Assembly: GCF_018343665.1 (NCBI RefSeq)
Contig: NZ_JAGYPM010000004.1
Span: 374,343-438,342 of the forward strand
Source of the DNA: Cytobacillus citreus
GTDB taxonomy: Bacteria > Bacillota > Bacilli > Bacillales > Cytobacillaceae
Reading direction: 5' to 3'
Length of the DNA stretch: 64,000 nucleotides
The notes under the pieces are model-generated. The model saw nothing but the letters and a program-made list of their open reading frames with translations. It did not search any database and was not told the DNA's origin. Shown here one piece after another: positions 34,624-43,105 of the stretch. Each line of letters begins with the position of its first letter. The stretch's first letter is position 1. The position numbers and the translations under genes are program-made.

Positions 34624-36123
34624 ATGGTTATTCTAACAGGAAACACGTTAACGCTTGCAGAAATTAAGAGGGTATTATTTGAGAAGGAAAAAGTCGAGCC
34701 ATCTGAAGAAAGTATGGTGGCCGTAAAAGAAAGCTATAACGCAGTAAAAAGAATTGTTGAGAAAGAAAGAGTCATATATGGTATCAACACTGGTTTTGGA
34801 AAGTTCAGTGATGTACTTATTAATCAGAAGGATGTCAAAGATCTTCAGCTAAACTTAATTCGTTCACATGCTTGTGGAGTAGGAGAGCCATTTCCGGAGT
34901 CTGTTTCACGAGCAATGCTGTTATTAAGAGCGAATGCTTTACTGAAAGGTTTTTCTGGAGCTAGACCAATCATCATTGAAAGATTACTTGAACTGGTGAA
35001 CAGAGAAATTCATCCGGTTATTCCGCAGCAGGGGTCTCTTGGCGCAAGTGGGGATCTAGCTCCGCTTTCACATTTAGCATTAGTTCTTGTCGGAGAAGGA
35101 GAAGTTTTTTATAAAGGAAACAGAAGACCTTCAATTGAAGTTCTTACGGAAGAAGGCTTAAATCCACTTACATTGGAAGCAAAGGAAGGACTAGCTCTCA
35201 TTAATGGAACTCAAGCAATGACAGCAATGGGAGTAGTTGCTTATCTTGAAGCAGAAAAGCTTGCCTATCAAAGTGAGTTAATTGCTGCTGTTACTATGGA
35301 AGGCTTAAATGGGATTATCGATGCTTTTGACGAGAAAATTCATCTTGCAAGAGGCTATCAGCAGCAGGTTAATACAGCAGAAAGAATGAGAGCCTATTTA
35401 TCAGGCAGTCAGTTAATTACAAAGCAAGGGGAAATTCGTGTTCAGGATGCATATTCCATCCGATGTATCCCACAGGTTCATGGAGCTTCATGGCAAGCAC
35501 TTGACTATGTAAAGGAAAAGCTAGAAATTGAAATGAATGCTGCGACAGATAATCCGCTTGTTTTTGATGAAGGGGAAAGTGTCATTTCAGGCGGAAATTT
35601 CCATGGTCAGCCGATTGCACTTGCAATGGATTTTATGAAAATCGCTGTAGCAGAACTTGCCAACATTTCGGAACGAAGAATTGAGCGATTAGTCAATCCT
35701 CAGTTAAATGATCTGCCACCATTTTTAAGTCCGGAGCCTGGTTTGCAATCAGGGGCAATGATTCTTCAGTATTGTGCAGCTGCTCTTGTTTCCGAAAATA
35801 AAACATTAGCCCATCCGGCAAGTGTAGATTCAATTCCATCCTCTGCTAACCAGGAAGATCATGTCAGCATGGGAACAATCGCTGCCAGACATGCTTATCA
35901 AATTATTCAAAATGCTAATAATGTCCTTTCGATTGAACTGATCTGTGCCTTACAGGCTGCTGAGTTCAAGGGAGTTGAGAAAATGGCAGACAAGACGAAG
36001 GCTTTCTATAAAGAAGCAAGAAAAATAGTGCCTTCTATTACGAAGGATCGTATTTTCTCAAAAGATACTGAGGCATGTTCTGCATGGCTGAAGAAGCTTG
36101 ATATTAAATCATTTATGTTGTAA
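34624..36123 (+). CDS. hutH: Histidine ammonia-lyase
   Basis: 499 residues, start behind GAGGAGGAATAAAA. The self-forming MIO cofactor triad is A141-S142-G143 in [15 protein letters not shown]. Other conserved parts are [19 protein letters not shown] and NPLVF near Gly-Gly-Asn-Phe-His-Gly. The enzyme converts histidine to urocanate and ammonia, the first step of histidine use. hutU, hutI, hutG and hutP are not adjacent, so either the rest of the pathway is elsewhere or this enzyme works alone. A bidirectional terminator follows. Confidence 0.96.
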   Translation: MVILTGNTLTLAEIKRVLFEKEKVEPSEESMVAVKESYNAVKRIVEKERVIYGINTGFGKFSDVLINQKDVKDLQLNLIRSHACGVGEPFPESVSRAMLLLRANALLKGFSGARPIIIERLLELVNREIHPVIPQQGSLGASGDLAPLSHLALVLVGEGEVFYKGNRRPSIEVLTEEGLNPLTLEAKEGLALINGTQAMTAMGVVAYLEAEKLAYQSELIAAVTMEGLNGIIDAFDEKIHLARGYQQQVNTAERMRAYLSGSQLITKQGEIRVQDAYSIRCIPQVHGASWQALDYVKEKLEIEMNAATDNPLVFDEGESVISGGNFHGQPIALAMDFMKIAVAELANISERRIERLVNPQLNDLPPFLSPEPGLQSGAMILQYCAAALVSENKTLAHPASVDSIPSSANQEDHVSMGTIAARHAYQIIQNANNVLSIELICALQAAEFKGVEKMADKTKAFYKEARKIVPSITKDRIFSKDTEACSAWLKKLDIKSFML

Positions 36124-36130
36124 AAATTTT

Positions 36131-36166
36131 AAAAATAGGGTCTTCATTATTAGACCCTATTTTTAC
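36131..36166. terminator. Bidirectional terminator between hutH and a leftward small gene
   Basis: Perfect stem AAAAATAGGGTCT/AGACCCTATTTTT, which supplies T runs on both strands. Confidence 0.9.
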
Positions 36167-36168
36167 AT

Positions 36169-36348
36169 TTACTTATCTCTAAATTCTGTTCCGTCATGTC
36201 CTTCTATTCGGTTTTTAAAGGCTTCCTGAACAACGAGAAACTCTTCATCCTCCTGTGCCTCAGTTGCCTTGTTCTCTATAATTGATTTTTTAGGGAAATT
36301 GCCTGGATGGTTTTTATTTTTATGATTAAAGTTTGCTCCGCGAGCCAA
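36169..36348 (-). CDS. Small conserved-type hypothetical protein
   Basis: 59 residues from TTG 36348, preceded by AAAGGAG at ideal spacing; the ATG six codons earlier overlaps that site. The peptide starts MARGANFNHKNKNHPGNFPK and is highly charged (acidic middle, mixed tail), with no signal or membrane segment. I cannot assign a family. It is bounded by a shared terminator and a clear ribosome site, so I believe it is expressed. Confidence 0.6.
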   Translation of the reverse strand: MARGANFNHKNKNHPGNFPKKSIIENKATEAQEDEEFLVVQEAFKNRIEGHDGTEFRDK

Positions 36349-36522
36349 AGTATCAACTCCTTTCATATTTCTTTATGTAGTTTTTCCAAATTAGAAAAAT
36401 CCTATGTACAACGAAAAATGCCTTTCTTCTTGCATAAATCATGTCAGTTCATTTATTAAAGTATATAATAAAAGGAACAATGAATGTATTCACCTTGGAA
36501 ACAGTAGAGGGAGGTTATTGGC

Positions 36523-36897
36523 ATGGACCTTTTTTCAATTATTTCTGAAGATCGGATAAAAAAGGCTTATAAAGAAAAGGAATTTGAACATTTACCCGGC
36601 TACGGGAAACCACTTCCATTTGATGACTTAGCATCAGTTCCAGAGGATATACGGATGGCGTATCGGGTATTGAAAAATGCAGGATATACCGAAGAGGATA
36701 ATCAGTTAAAAAAAGAAATGCTTACAATAGAGGAATTAATAAGAAAATGTGAGGATCCAGACGAAAAACAAAAATTGCAAAAGAAATTAAATGAAAAAAT
36801 GCTTCGCTTTAACAGTATGATAGCGAAGAGGGGCAAAAACACGAATTCTTCTCTTTTTAAAAACTATGAACAAAAAATTAGTAAAAAAATGTTTTAA
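36523..36897 (+). CDS. DUF1992/DnaJC28-type protein
   Basis: 124 residues behind GGGAGGTTATTGGC. The N-terminal half is the DUF1992 core (EDRIKKAYKEKEFEHLPGYG, KPLPFDD, EDIRMAYRVLKNAGY), shared with a J-domain-associated eukaryotic protein. A long charged helix follows (about 60-105). No J domain is present here and the bacterial function is unknown. Monocistronic. Confidence 0.88.
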   Translation: MDLFSIISEDRIKKAYKEKEFEHLPGYGKPLPFDDLASVPEDIRMAYRVLKNAGYTEEDNQLKKEMLTIEELIRKCEDPDEKQKLQKKLNEKMLRFNSMIAKRGKNTNSSLFKNYEQKISKKMF

Positions 36898-36930
36898 AAT
36901 TCCTAAAATGGTTTTGGTTTTATAAATAAA

Positions 36931-36960
36931 GGGGCTTCTCAATTTTGAGAAGCTCTTTGC
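36931..36960 (+). terminator. Intrinsic terminator after DUF1992 gene
   Basis: Stem GCTTCTCAA/TTGAGAAGC followed by TCTTT. Confidence 0.8.
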
Positions 36961-37020
36961 TTATGGTGTCTGACACCTTTGCTTTGGGACAGTCCCTTGC
37001 CTATTTTTTAATCTAAATTC

Positions 37021-37182
37021 TCATGTACTTTTTTTCCTGTCAGAAGTGGTATAACTTTTCCTTCTCGCAGACTGCCTCGAACTCTCTGAAGAAAATGGCT
37101 CTTGATATAGAAACTTTTCCATTCCTGCAGCTACTACTTCAGCAACTGCACGGCGAATTTCCGTTTCAGTATACCTTCTCAA
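37021..37182 (-). CDS. Small hypothetical protein
   Basis: 53 residues from TTG 37182, with AAGGAGGATTTAATT before it. The sequence starts MRRYTETEIRRAVAEVVAAG and ends in a Ser/Arg/Lys-rich tail; the first 30 residues should form an amphipathic helix. No family recognised. The main support is the very good ribosome site. Confidence 0.5.
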   Translation of the reverse strand: MRRYTETEIRRAVAEVVAAGMEKFLYQEPFSSESSRQSARRKSYTTSDRKKST

Positions 37183-37272
37183 AATTAAATCCTCCTTATT
37201 AATTGTCACTCTAAAACATCATTCTTTTTCGCACGTTAAGCGTATAAATTGTCAGCGCAGAAGATGATTCGA

Positions 37273-37373
37273 CGTAGTTGCCAATTTTAGGAATCAAGTA
37301 CAACGGACAGGAAGTCCTAGTCGGGCGAATGCCACAGGACGTGGCATATATGAGCGCGATAAGTGCAACTACG
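37273..37373. repeat. Relic related to the structured repeat family
   Basis: A 9-bp inverted pair CGTAGTTGC (37273-37281)/GCAACTACG (37365-37373) encloses GGACAGGAAGTCC, GCCACAGGACGTGGC and GAGCGCGATAAGTGCAACTA. The block order is the same as in the central part of copy 3 at 30767-31094, but the outer ACGGGCAGT and GTGGGGG stems are missing. Apart from this and the adjacent terminator, 37183-37557 holds nothing I can identify. Confidence 0.6.
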
Positions 37374-37396
37374 CCTCAGTCTGTGCCTTTCCAAGG

Positions 37397-37420
37397 CTCG
37401 CCAATCGGCGAGTTTTCTTT
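37397..37420 (+). terminator. Intrinsic terminator-like hairpin
   Basis: Stem CTCGCC/GGCGAG with AATC loop, followed by TTTTCTTT. No rightward gene ends here, so it may belong to the adjacent repeat relic. Confidence 0.6.
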
Positions 37421-37557
37421 ATATTAATAGCATACGGATTTTAGCGAAGTTTTGACTTAGACTAATGCCTATTTTAGCAAAATGGATTATTAGGGACTGT
37501 CACCCTACGAATGTCTGTCATACGATTTAATAACGGCTCAGTTAGGGGTGATTTATT

Positions 37558-38652
37558 TTGAAAAAAGAAGAAATACCTATCTATAATTTGTTTATTAATC
37601 CAAAGAGTCTCCTCGATTTAAAGAAGAATGTTTGGTCCGAAAATCCTGTAATAGGAAAAATAAACATTAATAATAAAAAGTATGACATCGATGTTTTGTT
37701 CCGAGGATTTTATGTTCGAGAATTCAATAAGAAATCGTATCATATTCACTTTTATAAACCTAAGACATGGAAAGGGGCAAAAGAGCTGCATTTAAATGCA
37801 GAATATAAAGACCATTCATTATTAAGAAATAAGCTTTCTTTTGATTTTTTTTCAAATATTGGTGTAATGACTCCCTCAGCAGAGCATGTTTTTCTTGTTT
37901 TGAATGGAAAGCCAGAAGGTGTTTATCTGCAATTAGAGTCAGTAGATGAATACTATTTCAAGAAAAGGAACATTCCAGTAGAGTCGATTTTCTATGCAAT
38001 TGATGGAGATGCTAATTTTTCACTAATTAGTGAATATGATAATGCTCCTAAGAAATCTTTAGAAATGGGCTATGAAATAAAGTATGGAATGGACGAAGAA
38101 CGACTGATCTTACAAGAATTTATTTTTAAAGCAAATACACTCTTAAGGAAAGAATTTGAACAAGAGATAGGAAATTACATTGATGTTGAAAAGTATTTGC
38201 GTTGGCTTGCAGGCGTGGTCTGTACCCAGAACTTTGATGGATTTGTTCAAAACTATGCCCTATGCAGGACAGGAGACTCAGGTTTATTCGAGGTCCTTCC
38301 ATGGGATTATGATGGCACTTGGGGAAGAGATGTTCATGGGGATATTATGGAATATGACTATGTTCGAATAGATGGATTTAATACCTTATCAGCAAGAATG
38401 CTCGATGTTCCTTCATTTAGAAAATTATATTATAAAATCCTCCTTAAAATCCTCAATAATCAATTTACAGTCGACTTTATGAAACCTAGAATACAGGAAC
38501 TGCATACACTTCTCCGCCCTTTTGTTTTAAAAGATCCATATAAAAAAGATTATATTCAACAATTTGATATGGAGCCGGAATTCATATGCCAATATATAAT
38601 GGATAGAAACAACTATATGAAGAATGAACTGAAAAAACAAGGCCTAAACTAG
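37558..38652 (+). CDS. cotH: Spore coat protein CotH (protein kinase-like)
   Basis: 364 residues from TTG 37558 behind AGGGGTGATTTATT. It belongs to the CotH family: LRNKLSFDFFSNIGVMTP, the loop GVYLQLESVDEYYFKKR, and the catalytic-type segment QNFDGFVQNYALCR followed by LPWDYDGTWGR. CotH proteins are atypical secretory-type kinases that in B. subtilis phosphorylate CotB and CotG in the spore coat. A repetitive Arg-rich CotG-like gene follows, which fits a kinase and substrate pair. Expression late in sporulation is expected; an imperfect sigma-K -10 (CATACGATT) lies upstream. Confidence 0.9.
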   Translation: MKKEEIPIYNLFINPKSLLDLKKNVWSENPVIGKININNKKYDIDVLFRGFYVREFNKKSYHIHFYKPKTWKGAKELHLNAEYKDHSLLRNKLSFDFFSNIGVMTPSAEHVFLVLNGKPEGVYLQLESVDEYYFKKRNIPVESIFYAIDGDANFSLISEYDNAPKKSLEMGYEIKYGMDEERLILQEFIFKANTLLRKEFEQEIGNYIDVEKYLRWLAGVVCTQNFDGFVQNYALCRTGDSGLFEVLPWDYDGTWGRDVHGDIMEYDYVRIDGFNTLSARMLDVPSFRKLYYKILLKILNNQFTVDFMKPRIQELHTLLRPFVLKDPYKKDYIQQFDMEPEFICQYIMDRNNYMKNELKKQGLN

Positions 38653-38751
38653 TTTAGGGATATGGTGGTTTTTTAAATCAAAAAAAATGAGCATTTTTAG
38701 AAAATAGGTAAATAAATCTGGGTTTTTGTCCATTCCATATTAAACCTATAA

Positions 38752-38760
38752 CATATTCTA
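38752..38760 (+). promoter_or_regulatory. Possible sigma-K -10 element before the CotG-like gene
   Basis: CATATTCTA matches the sigma-K -10 consensus CATAnnnTA exactly, 30 bases before the start codon. I could not find a convincing AC -35 element at the usual distance. Confidence 0.35.
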
Positions 38761-38789
38761 TATTAGTGAAACCGAAAGGGGGGAAATTA

Positions 38790-39044
38790 ATGTCCCATCA
38801 AACAGGAAGAAGAAAAGTCATTAAAGCCAATGAAATTACAATTTTCGCCAATAGAGTTATTGTAAGAACAGATCGTCGCCGAACAGATCGCAGAACAGAT
38901 CGCAGAACAGATCGTCGCCGCCGAACATGTCGCCGAACAGATAGAAGAAGAAGAAGTGATTGCTTCAGAAGAAGTGATTGTTTCAGAAGAAGTGATTTTT
39001 TCAGAAGAAGATGTTGTTGTTTCAGAAGAGGTTTCTTCTTCTAG
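38790..39044 (+). CDS. CotG-like Arg-rich spore coat protein
   Basis: 84 residues from ATG 38790 behind AAAGGGGGG. A non-repetitive start (MSHQTGRRKVIKANEITIFA) is followed by short repeats: RTDRR units, then three RRSDxF units and a Cys/Phe/Arg-rich tail. This is the composition of CotG-type coat proteins, in which Ser/Thr in basic repeats are phosphorylated by CotH. It is shorter than B. subtilis CotG and uses Arg/Asp/Phe instead of Lys/Tyr/His. The second frame of the repeat is also open and gives an acidic repetitive peptide, but it has no start codon. Confidence 0.75.
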   Translation: MSHQTGRRKVIKANEITIFANRVIVRTDRRRTDRRTDRRTDRRRRTCRRTDRRRRSDCFRRSDCFRRSDFFRRRCCCFRRGFFF

Positions 39045-39291
39045 TAAAACTCAAAGAGAAATGGTTAGGTAAGATACTGCTTCATGATGGCTTACCTCAA
39101 ACGGTATAAGCATATCGTAATGGAAATAGAAGCTATTTATTAGGACAAAATTTTTTTTGAAAAGGCTATGATCAAAGGAAGGTAGGGAGTTTTATTCCTT
39201 TCTTTTCTTTGTGATTAGCTTTATTCATATTTCTATACCCTTAAATTAAAGTGTGTTTTCTATTGTTAATAACAAATAATTAATTTGATTC

Positions 39292-39318
39292 TAAAGTTTG
39301 CGAGAAAAATGTCGAAAT
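39292..39318 (+). promoter_or_regulatory. Sigma-D type promoter of motAB
   Basis: TAAA (39292-39295), 15-base spacer, GTCGAAAT (39311-39318), six of eight matches to the sigma-D -10 GCCGATAT. B. subtilis motAB is sigma-D dependent. The remainder of 39045-39290 shows only a weak hairpin near 39068-39097. Confidence 0.65.
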
Positions 39319-39356
39319 AACAATAGAGAATCTTTATTTAAGATAGGTGAGAGAAT

Positions 39357-40151
39357 ATGGATAAAACAACGATAATTGGTCTTATTTTAGGAATCATCGC
39401 GGTTGGGGTTGGAATGATATTAAAGGGAGTTAGTCCAGCAGTGATAATTAACCCAGCTGCCATATTAATTATTTTACTTGGAACAGCAGCTACAGTAACA
39501 ATAGCATTTCCAACGAGTGAAATAAAAAGAATCCCGAAATTATTTGGCATTATTTTTAAGGAAAAAAAGCAAATGAATCCAGTTGATTTAATAAAAATGA
39601 TTTCTGATTGGGCTCAGCTTGCTAGAAAAGAAGGCTTGCTTGCTCTTGAAGCGAAGACAAGTGAAATAGATGATCCGTTTTTGAAAAATGGACTTTCACT
39701 TGCTGTTGATGGACAAAGTGCTGATTACATACGTGATGTTTTGAATGAAGAGATTGATGCAATGGAAGAAAGACATCAGGCCGGAGCATTAATCTTTACT
39801 CAGGCAGGAACTTATGCTCCTACTCTAGGGGTATTGGGAGCCGTAATCGGTCTAATTGCTGCATTAGGGAATATGAGTGATACGGATACATTAGGTCATG
39901 CCATTAGTGCTGCCTTTGTAGCTACTTTATTAGGGATTTTTACAGGATATGTGCTATGGCATCCTTTTGCAAATAAGCTAAAGCGGAAATCCAGGCAGGA
40001 AGCGAAGTTGAAAGCAATGATGATTGAAGGGGTTTTGTCGGTTCTCGAAGGTGAGGCGCCAAGAGTAATAGAACAAAAACTAGCTTCTTATTTGCCTGTA
40101 GGAGAGAGAAAGGTTTTTCTTGAAGAAGGCAGTGTGAAGAAAGATGAGTAA
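39357..40151 (+). CDS. motA: Flagellar motor stator protein MotA
   Basis: 264 residues behind AGGTGAGAGAAT. Four transmembrane segments (about 3-22, 32-50, 147-168, 180-200) and a large cytoplasmic loop between TM2 and TM3. TM3 contains the conserved prolines (TYAPTLGVLGAVIGL). MotA forms the pentamer around a MotB dimer that converts ion flow into flagellar torque. Its stop overlaps the motB start by eight bases. Confidence 0.95.
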   Translation: MDKTTIIGLILGIIAVGVGMILKGVSPAVIINPAAILIILLGTAATVTIAFPTSEIKRIPKLFGIIFKEKKQMNPVDLIKMISDWAQLARKEGLLALEAKTSEIDDPFLKNGLSLAVDGQSADYIRDVLNEEIDAMEERHQAGALIFTQAGTYAPTLGVLGAVIGLIAALGNMSDTDTLGHAISAAFVATLLGIFTGYVLWHPFANKLKRKSRQEAKLKAMMIEGVLSVLEGEAPRVIEQKLASYLPVGERKVFLEEGSVKKDE

Positions 40152-40920
40152 AAGGAAAAAGAAAAGTCATGATGATGGACATGTCGATGAATCATGGCTG
40201 CTTCCATATGCGGATCTATTAACCTTGCTTCTAGCCTTATTTATCGTTCTTTTTGCAATGAGTTCTGTTGATGCACAAAAATTCCAAGAACTTTCAAAAG
40301 CATTTAATAGCGCCTTAAATGGAGGAACAGGAATTTTTGAATTTCCTAGTCCGATGCCTGATGGAGAAATGGAAACATCGAGTACTGATATCGGTGAGAA
40401 GGATAAAGGGAACGAAGCTAAGGAAAAAGAACAAAAATTACAGCAGAAAATTGATCGTGAAGAGCTGGAAATGATACAAAATAAAGTAAATTCTTATATC
40501 AATAAGAACAACTTAGGTGAAAAATTAGAAACGTCATTAACTGACGAAGGATTATTGGTTTCTATTAGAGATAATGTTTTATTTGCTCCCGGAAGCGCTG
40601 AAGTAAGGGAGGAAGATATAAAGGTTGCAAAAGAAATCTCAGATCTTCTTGTGATGGACCCCCCTAGAAATATTATTATAAGTGGACATACAGATAATGT
40701 ACCAATCGGGAACGCTCCTTTTGAATCGAACTGGGAATTAAGTGTTATGAGGGCAATTAATTTTATGAAAATCGTATTACAAAATGAAAACTTAGATCCG
40801 AGTTCGTTTAGTGCCAAAGGGTTTGGAGAATTTCAACCGGTTGCCTCCAATGATACAGCAGAAGGAAAATCCAGAAATAGAAGGGTAGAAATATTAATAT
40901 TACCAAGAACTGGGAACTAA
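40144..40920 (+). CDS. motB: Flagellar motor stator protein MotB
   Basis: 258 residues. The single transmembrane helix (about 20-42) carries the ion-binding Asp24 in LLPYADLLTLLLALFIVLFA. A plug and linker follow, then an OmpA-like peptidoglycan-binding domain (ISGHTDNVPIG, NWELSVMRAINFM, SRNRRVEILI). The TM sequence resembles proton-driven MotB more than sodium-driven MotS, but this is a by-eye judgement. Coupled to motA; no chemotaxis genes adjoin. Confidence 0.95.
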   Translation: MSKRKKKSHDDGHVDESWLLPYADLLTLLLALFIVLFAMSSVDAQKFQELSKAFNSALNGGTGIFEFPSPMPDGEMETSSTDIGEKDKGNEAKEKEQKLQQKIDREELEMIQNKVNSYINKNNLGEKLETSLTDEGLLVSIRDNVLFAPGSAEVREEDIKVAKEISDLLVMDPPRNIIISGHTDNVPIGNAPFESNWELSVMRAINFMKIVLQNENLDPSSFSAKGFGEFQPVASNDTAEGKSRNRRVEILILPRTGN

Positions 40921-40946
40921 ACCTTAGCGGGTTTAGTTTTTTTATT
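40917..40946 (+). terminator. Intrinsic terminator after motB
   Basis: CTAAACC/GGTTTAG stem overlapping the stop codon, followed by TTTTTTTATTTTT. Confidence 0.75.
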
Positions 40947-41091
40947 TTTAAAGGCACATTTCAAAAATATCGATGTTTTCGTTGATTGGCTGACAAACCA
41001 GCCATTTTGGCTGATAAATAAATCAAACATGCTGACAAAGAATAATATTAAACTTGGTAAAAGCAACCTTGTTATAAAAACATCCGTTTAT

Positions 41092-41124
41092 AAAAAGAAA
41101 TCGGCATGTAAGCCGATTTCTTCT
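41092..41124 (-). terminator. Intrinsic terminator of the leftward MFS gene
   Basis: Stem GAAATCGGC/GCCGATTTC; on the minus strand a TTTTTAT run follows. Repeat copy 4 now lies between it and its gene, exactly as copy 1 separates the thioesterase from its terminator. Confidence 0.8.
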
Positions 41125-41151
41125 CCCCACTTATTGAAATTTCATTTTATC

Positions 41152-41367
41152 GCAGATTAACGGGCTGTAAGACCCCCACTTCAAGAAGTTGAGTTAAGAA
41201 TAAATTTCTAAGTGGGGGATCAACAGCCCGTAAAAGGCCATAAAATGAACACAGACTAAAAGCGCCACATCGTGTGGCAACGTCTGCGTGACCCACTTCC
41301 TGTGGGCCGCAACTAACAATCAGTGGGGGATGAAGGAAAACCCCCACTGATTGAAGTTTCACTTTAT
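41152..41367 (+). repeat. Structured interspersed repeat, copy 4 (shortest)
   Basis: Preceded by TTTATC, ending CTTTAT. Two stems carry double substitutions relative to copies 1-3: ACGGGCTGT/ACAGCCCGT for ACGGGCAGT/ACTGCCCGT, and CAATCAG/CTGATTG for CCATCAG/CTGATGG. The GCCGAC/GTCGGC hairpin is missing. The TAA stop of the leftward MFS gene lies in its right terminus. Confidence 0.9.
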
Positions 41368-42569
41368 ATTGGTAAATCTGCTTTCGATGTAACTGGTTGA
41401 TCTGCACTTGTTTTTTTGCCGTGCAGGTAGTAATAAATCATGAAAGCAAACAAAATAACGCCAACAAGGATCAAATATAGAGATGAGAAACCGGTATACA
41501 CAACGATCATTCCAAGAGTATAGGAGCCGAGTCCAATACCTAAATCTAAAAATGTGAAGAATGTTGATGTCGCTAATCCTCTCCTTGAAGGATCAGAATT
41601 TTTAATCGCAACTGTTTGCAGACTAGGGGTGAGAGTACCATAGCCTAGCCCAATAATGGCACCAGCGAGTAAAAATAGAAAAGTATTATTAGCCTGACTT
41701 AGCAACAACATCCCGATTGCAAATAAAATAATGGTCGGGTAAATAATTTTATTTTCTCCGTATACATCAAACCATCGTCCAGTAAATGGCCGGGAAATTA
41801 ATATGAACACAGCATATACAACAAAAAAGAAGCTTGCTGCTGTCAGTAAGCCGAGCTGTTTAGCATAGACAGAAATGAACGAAAGGATTCCAGAATAACC
41901 AAAGGCTAGAATACCGGCAACGATGGAAACAGGTAAAGCACTCTTTTCGAAGAAGCTAGAAAGAGAAAATTTAGCATCTGCAGTATTTTTAGGACTTGGC
42001 ATGCTTTTTGGAACTTGGACTAGTAAGGATAGGAGCAGAGCAAAAATAGCAAGGATAGAACTTAAACCAAATATCCAATTAAAGCTAGCATACTGAATAA
42101 TGGTTAATCCTGCAAAAGGTCCAATAACCATCGCTAAGTTCATAAACATAGCGTAATAGCCAAGACCTTCGCCTTTACGTTCATTTGGAATAATATCAGC
42201 AACAATGGCTCCTGTAGCAGTCGTAGCCATTCCGAATCCGATTCCATGTAAGAATCGTAAACCGAGTAATAAAGGTAGAGAATCTGTCCAAAAATAAAGA
42301 ATAGAGGATATTGAGAAAATGGCCAATGAAAGGATCAATATTTTTTTGCGCCCTAACTCATCAATCCATTTGCCTGTAAAAGGCCTGCACAGCACAGCTG
42401 CCATGAGAAAAACAGAAAGAACTAACCCGACCTGTGTTTCATTACCACTCAAATCCTCTAATACATAAATAGGTAATGTTGTAAGCAAAATATAAAATCC
42501 GATAAAAAGAAAAAAGCTTGTAATTGAAATACTTAAAAAGTCTTTTGTCCATAATGATTGTTTCTTCAT
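41364..42569 (-). CDS. MFS transporter
   Basis: 401 residues from ATG 42569, behind TGGAGGACATC. Twelve hydrophobic helices; motif A is GKWIDELGRKKILIL. The MarR-type gene upstream on the same strand, about 50 bases away, suggests an inducible exporter; the arrangement and sequence recall the B. subtilis YwoG/YwoH pair. The protein ends DLPI followed by a TAA contributed by repeat copy 4, so the original C terminus may have been slightly different. Confidence 0.88.
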   Translation of the reverse strand: MKKQSLWTKDFLSISITSFFLFIGFYILLTTLPIYVLEDLSGNETQVGLVLSVFLMAAVLCRPFTGKWIDELGRKKILILSLAIFSISSILYFWTDSLPLLLGLRFLHGIGFGMATTATGAIVADIIPNERKGEGLGYYAMFMNLAMVIGPFAGLTIIQYASFNWIFGLSSILAIFALLLSLLVQVPKSMPSPKNTADAKFSLSSFFEKSALPVSIVAGILAFGYSGILSFISVYAKQLGLLTAASFFFVVYAVFILISRPFTGRWFDVYGENKIIYPTIILFAIGMLLLSQANNTFLFLLAGAIIGLGYGTLTPSLQTVAIKNSDPSRRGLATSTFFTFLDLGIGLGSYTLGMIVVYTGFSSLYLILVGVILFAFMIYYYLHGKKTSADQPVTSKADLPI

Positions 42570-42620
42570 GATGTCCTCCAACTAAAAGATTAGCCTCTAA
42601 CTATTAAGTTCATTATTTTT

Positions 42621-43040
42621 TTATGAAAAATTATCTTTCATCCTTTTCATTAAATCTAACATCTGTACGATTTCTGTATCTGTAATTTGGTGAAGAACTT
42701 GCTCTTCTGATGAACGAACAGCATTTAACCAATTAGGGTACTCTGCAAGTGCTGCATCAGTTAGTTTAATTTTCTTTTCGCGTTTATCTATGCCAGGTAT
42801 CCTTGCTATCCATCCTGACTTTTCTAACCTTCCTAATGTCCGTGACATAGTAGGAGCCTCCACTCCAAGATAAGAAGACAGCTCTTTTTGCGTACTCGAA
42901 CCTTCTGTTTTTAGCTGATAGATGATGGCCCATTGTGCGGAATATAGACCCAGCGGCACCAGATTTTCGTTTAATAGCTTCGAAAAATGGCGTGTAAATT
43001 GGTAAATATGATGAAATAGCTCGCTTTGATTGTTTTTCAT
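42621..43040 (-). CDS. MarR-family transcriptional regulator
   Basis: 139 residues. The winged helix-turn-helix reads SSTQKELSSYLGVEAPTMSRTLGRLEKSGWIARIPGIDKREKKI, with the conserved D-R pair in the wing. MarR proteins are dimeric repressors released by small phenolic or drug-like ligands. A perfect TAGTTA/TAACTA inverted repeat lies at 43059-43076 just upstream and is the likely operator. It precedes and probably controls the MFS gene. Confidence 0.9.
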   Translation of the reverse strand: MKNNQSELFHHIYQFTRHFSKLLNENLVPLGLYSAQWAIIYQLKTEGSSTQKELSSYLGVEAPTMSRTLGRLEKSGWIARIPGIDKREKKIKLTDAALAEYPNWLNAVRSSEEQVLHQITDTEIVQMLDLMKRMKDNFS

Positions 43041-43058
43041 ATAATCCCCTTTGAATAA

Positions 43059-43076
43059 TAGTTACCTAGCTAACTA
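43059..43076. promoter_or_regulatory. Probable MarR operator
   Basis: TAGTTACCTAGCTAACTA: six-base arms TAGTTA/TAACTA around six bases. On the minus strand TATAGT, a -10-like hexamer, overlaps its upstream edge. Confidence 0.6.
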
Positions 43077-43105
43077 TATAGTATTATTTGTGAAATATCT
43101 ACACA

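Noticed and set aside
38880..39060. Acidic repetitive frame overlapping the CotG-like gene as an independent gene
   Set aside because: No start codon follows the upstream in-frame TAA before the repeat, so it cannot be translated alone.
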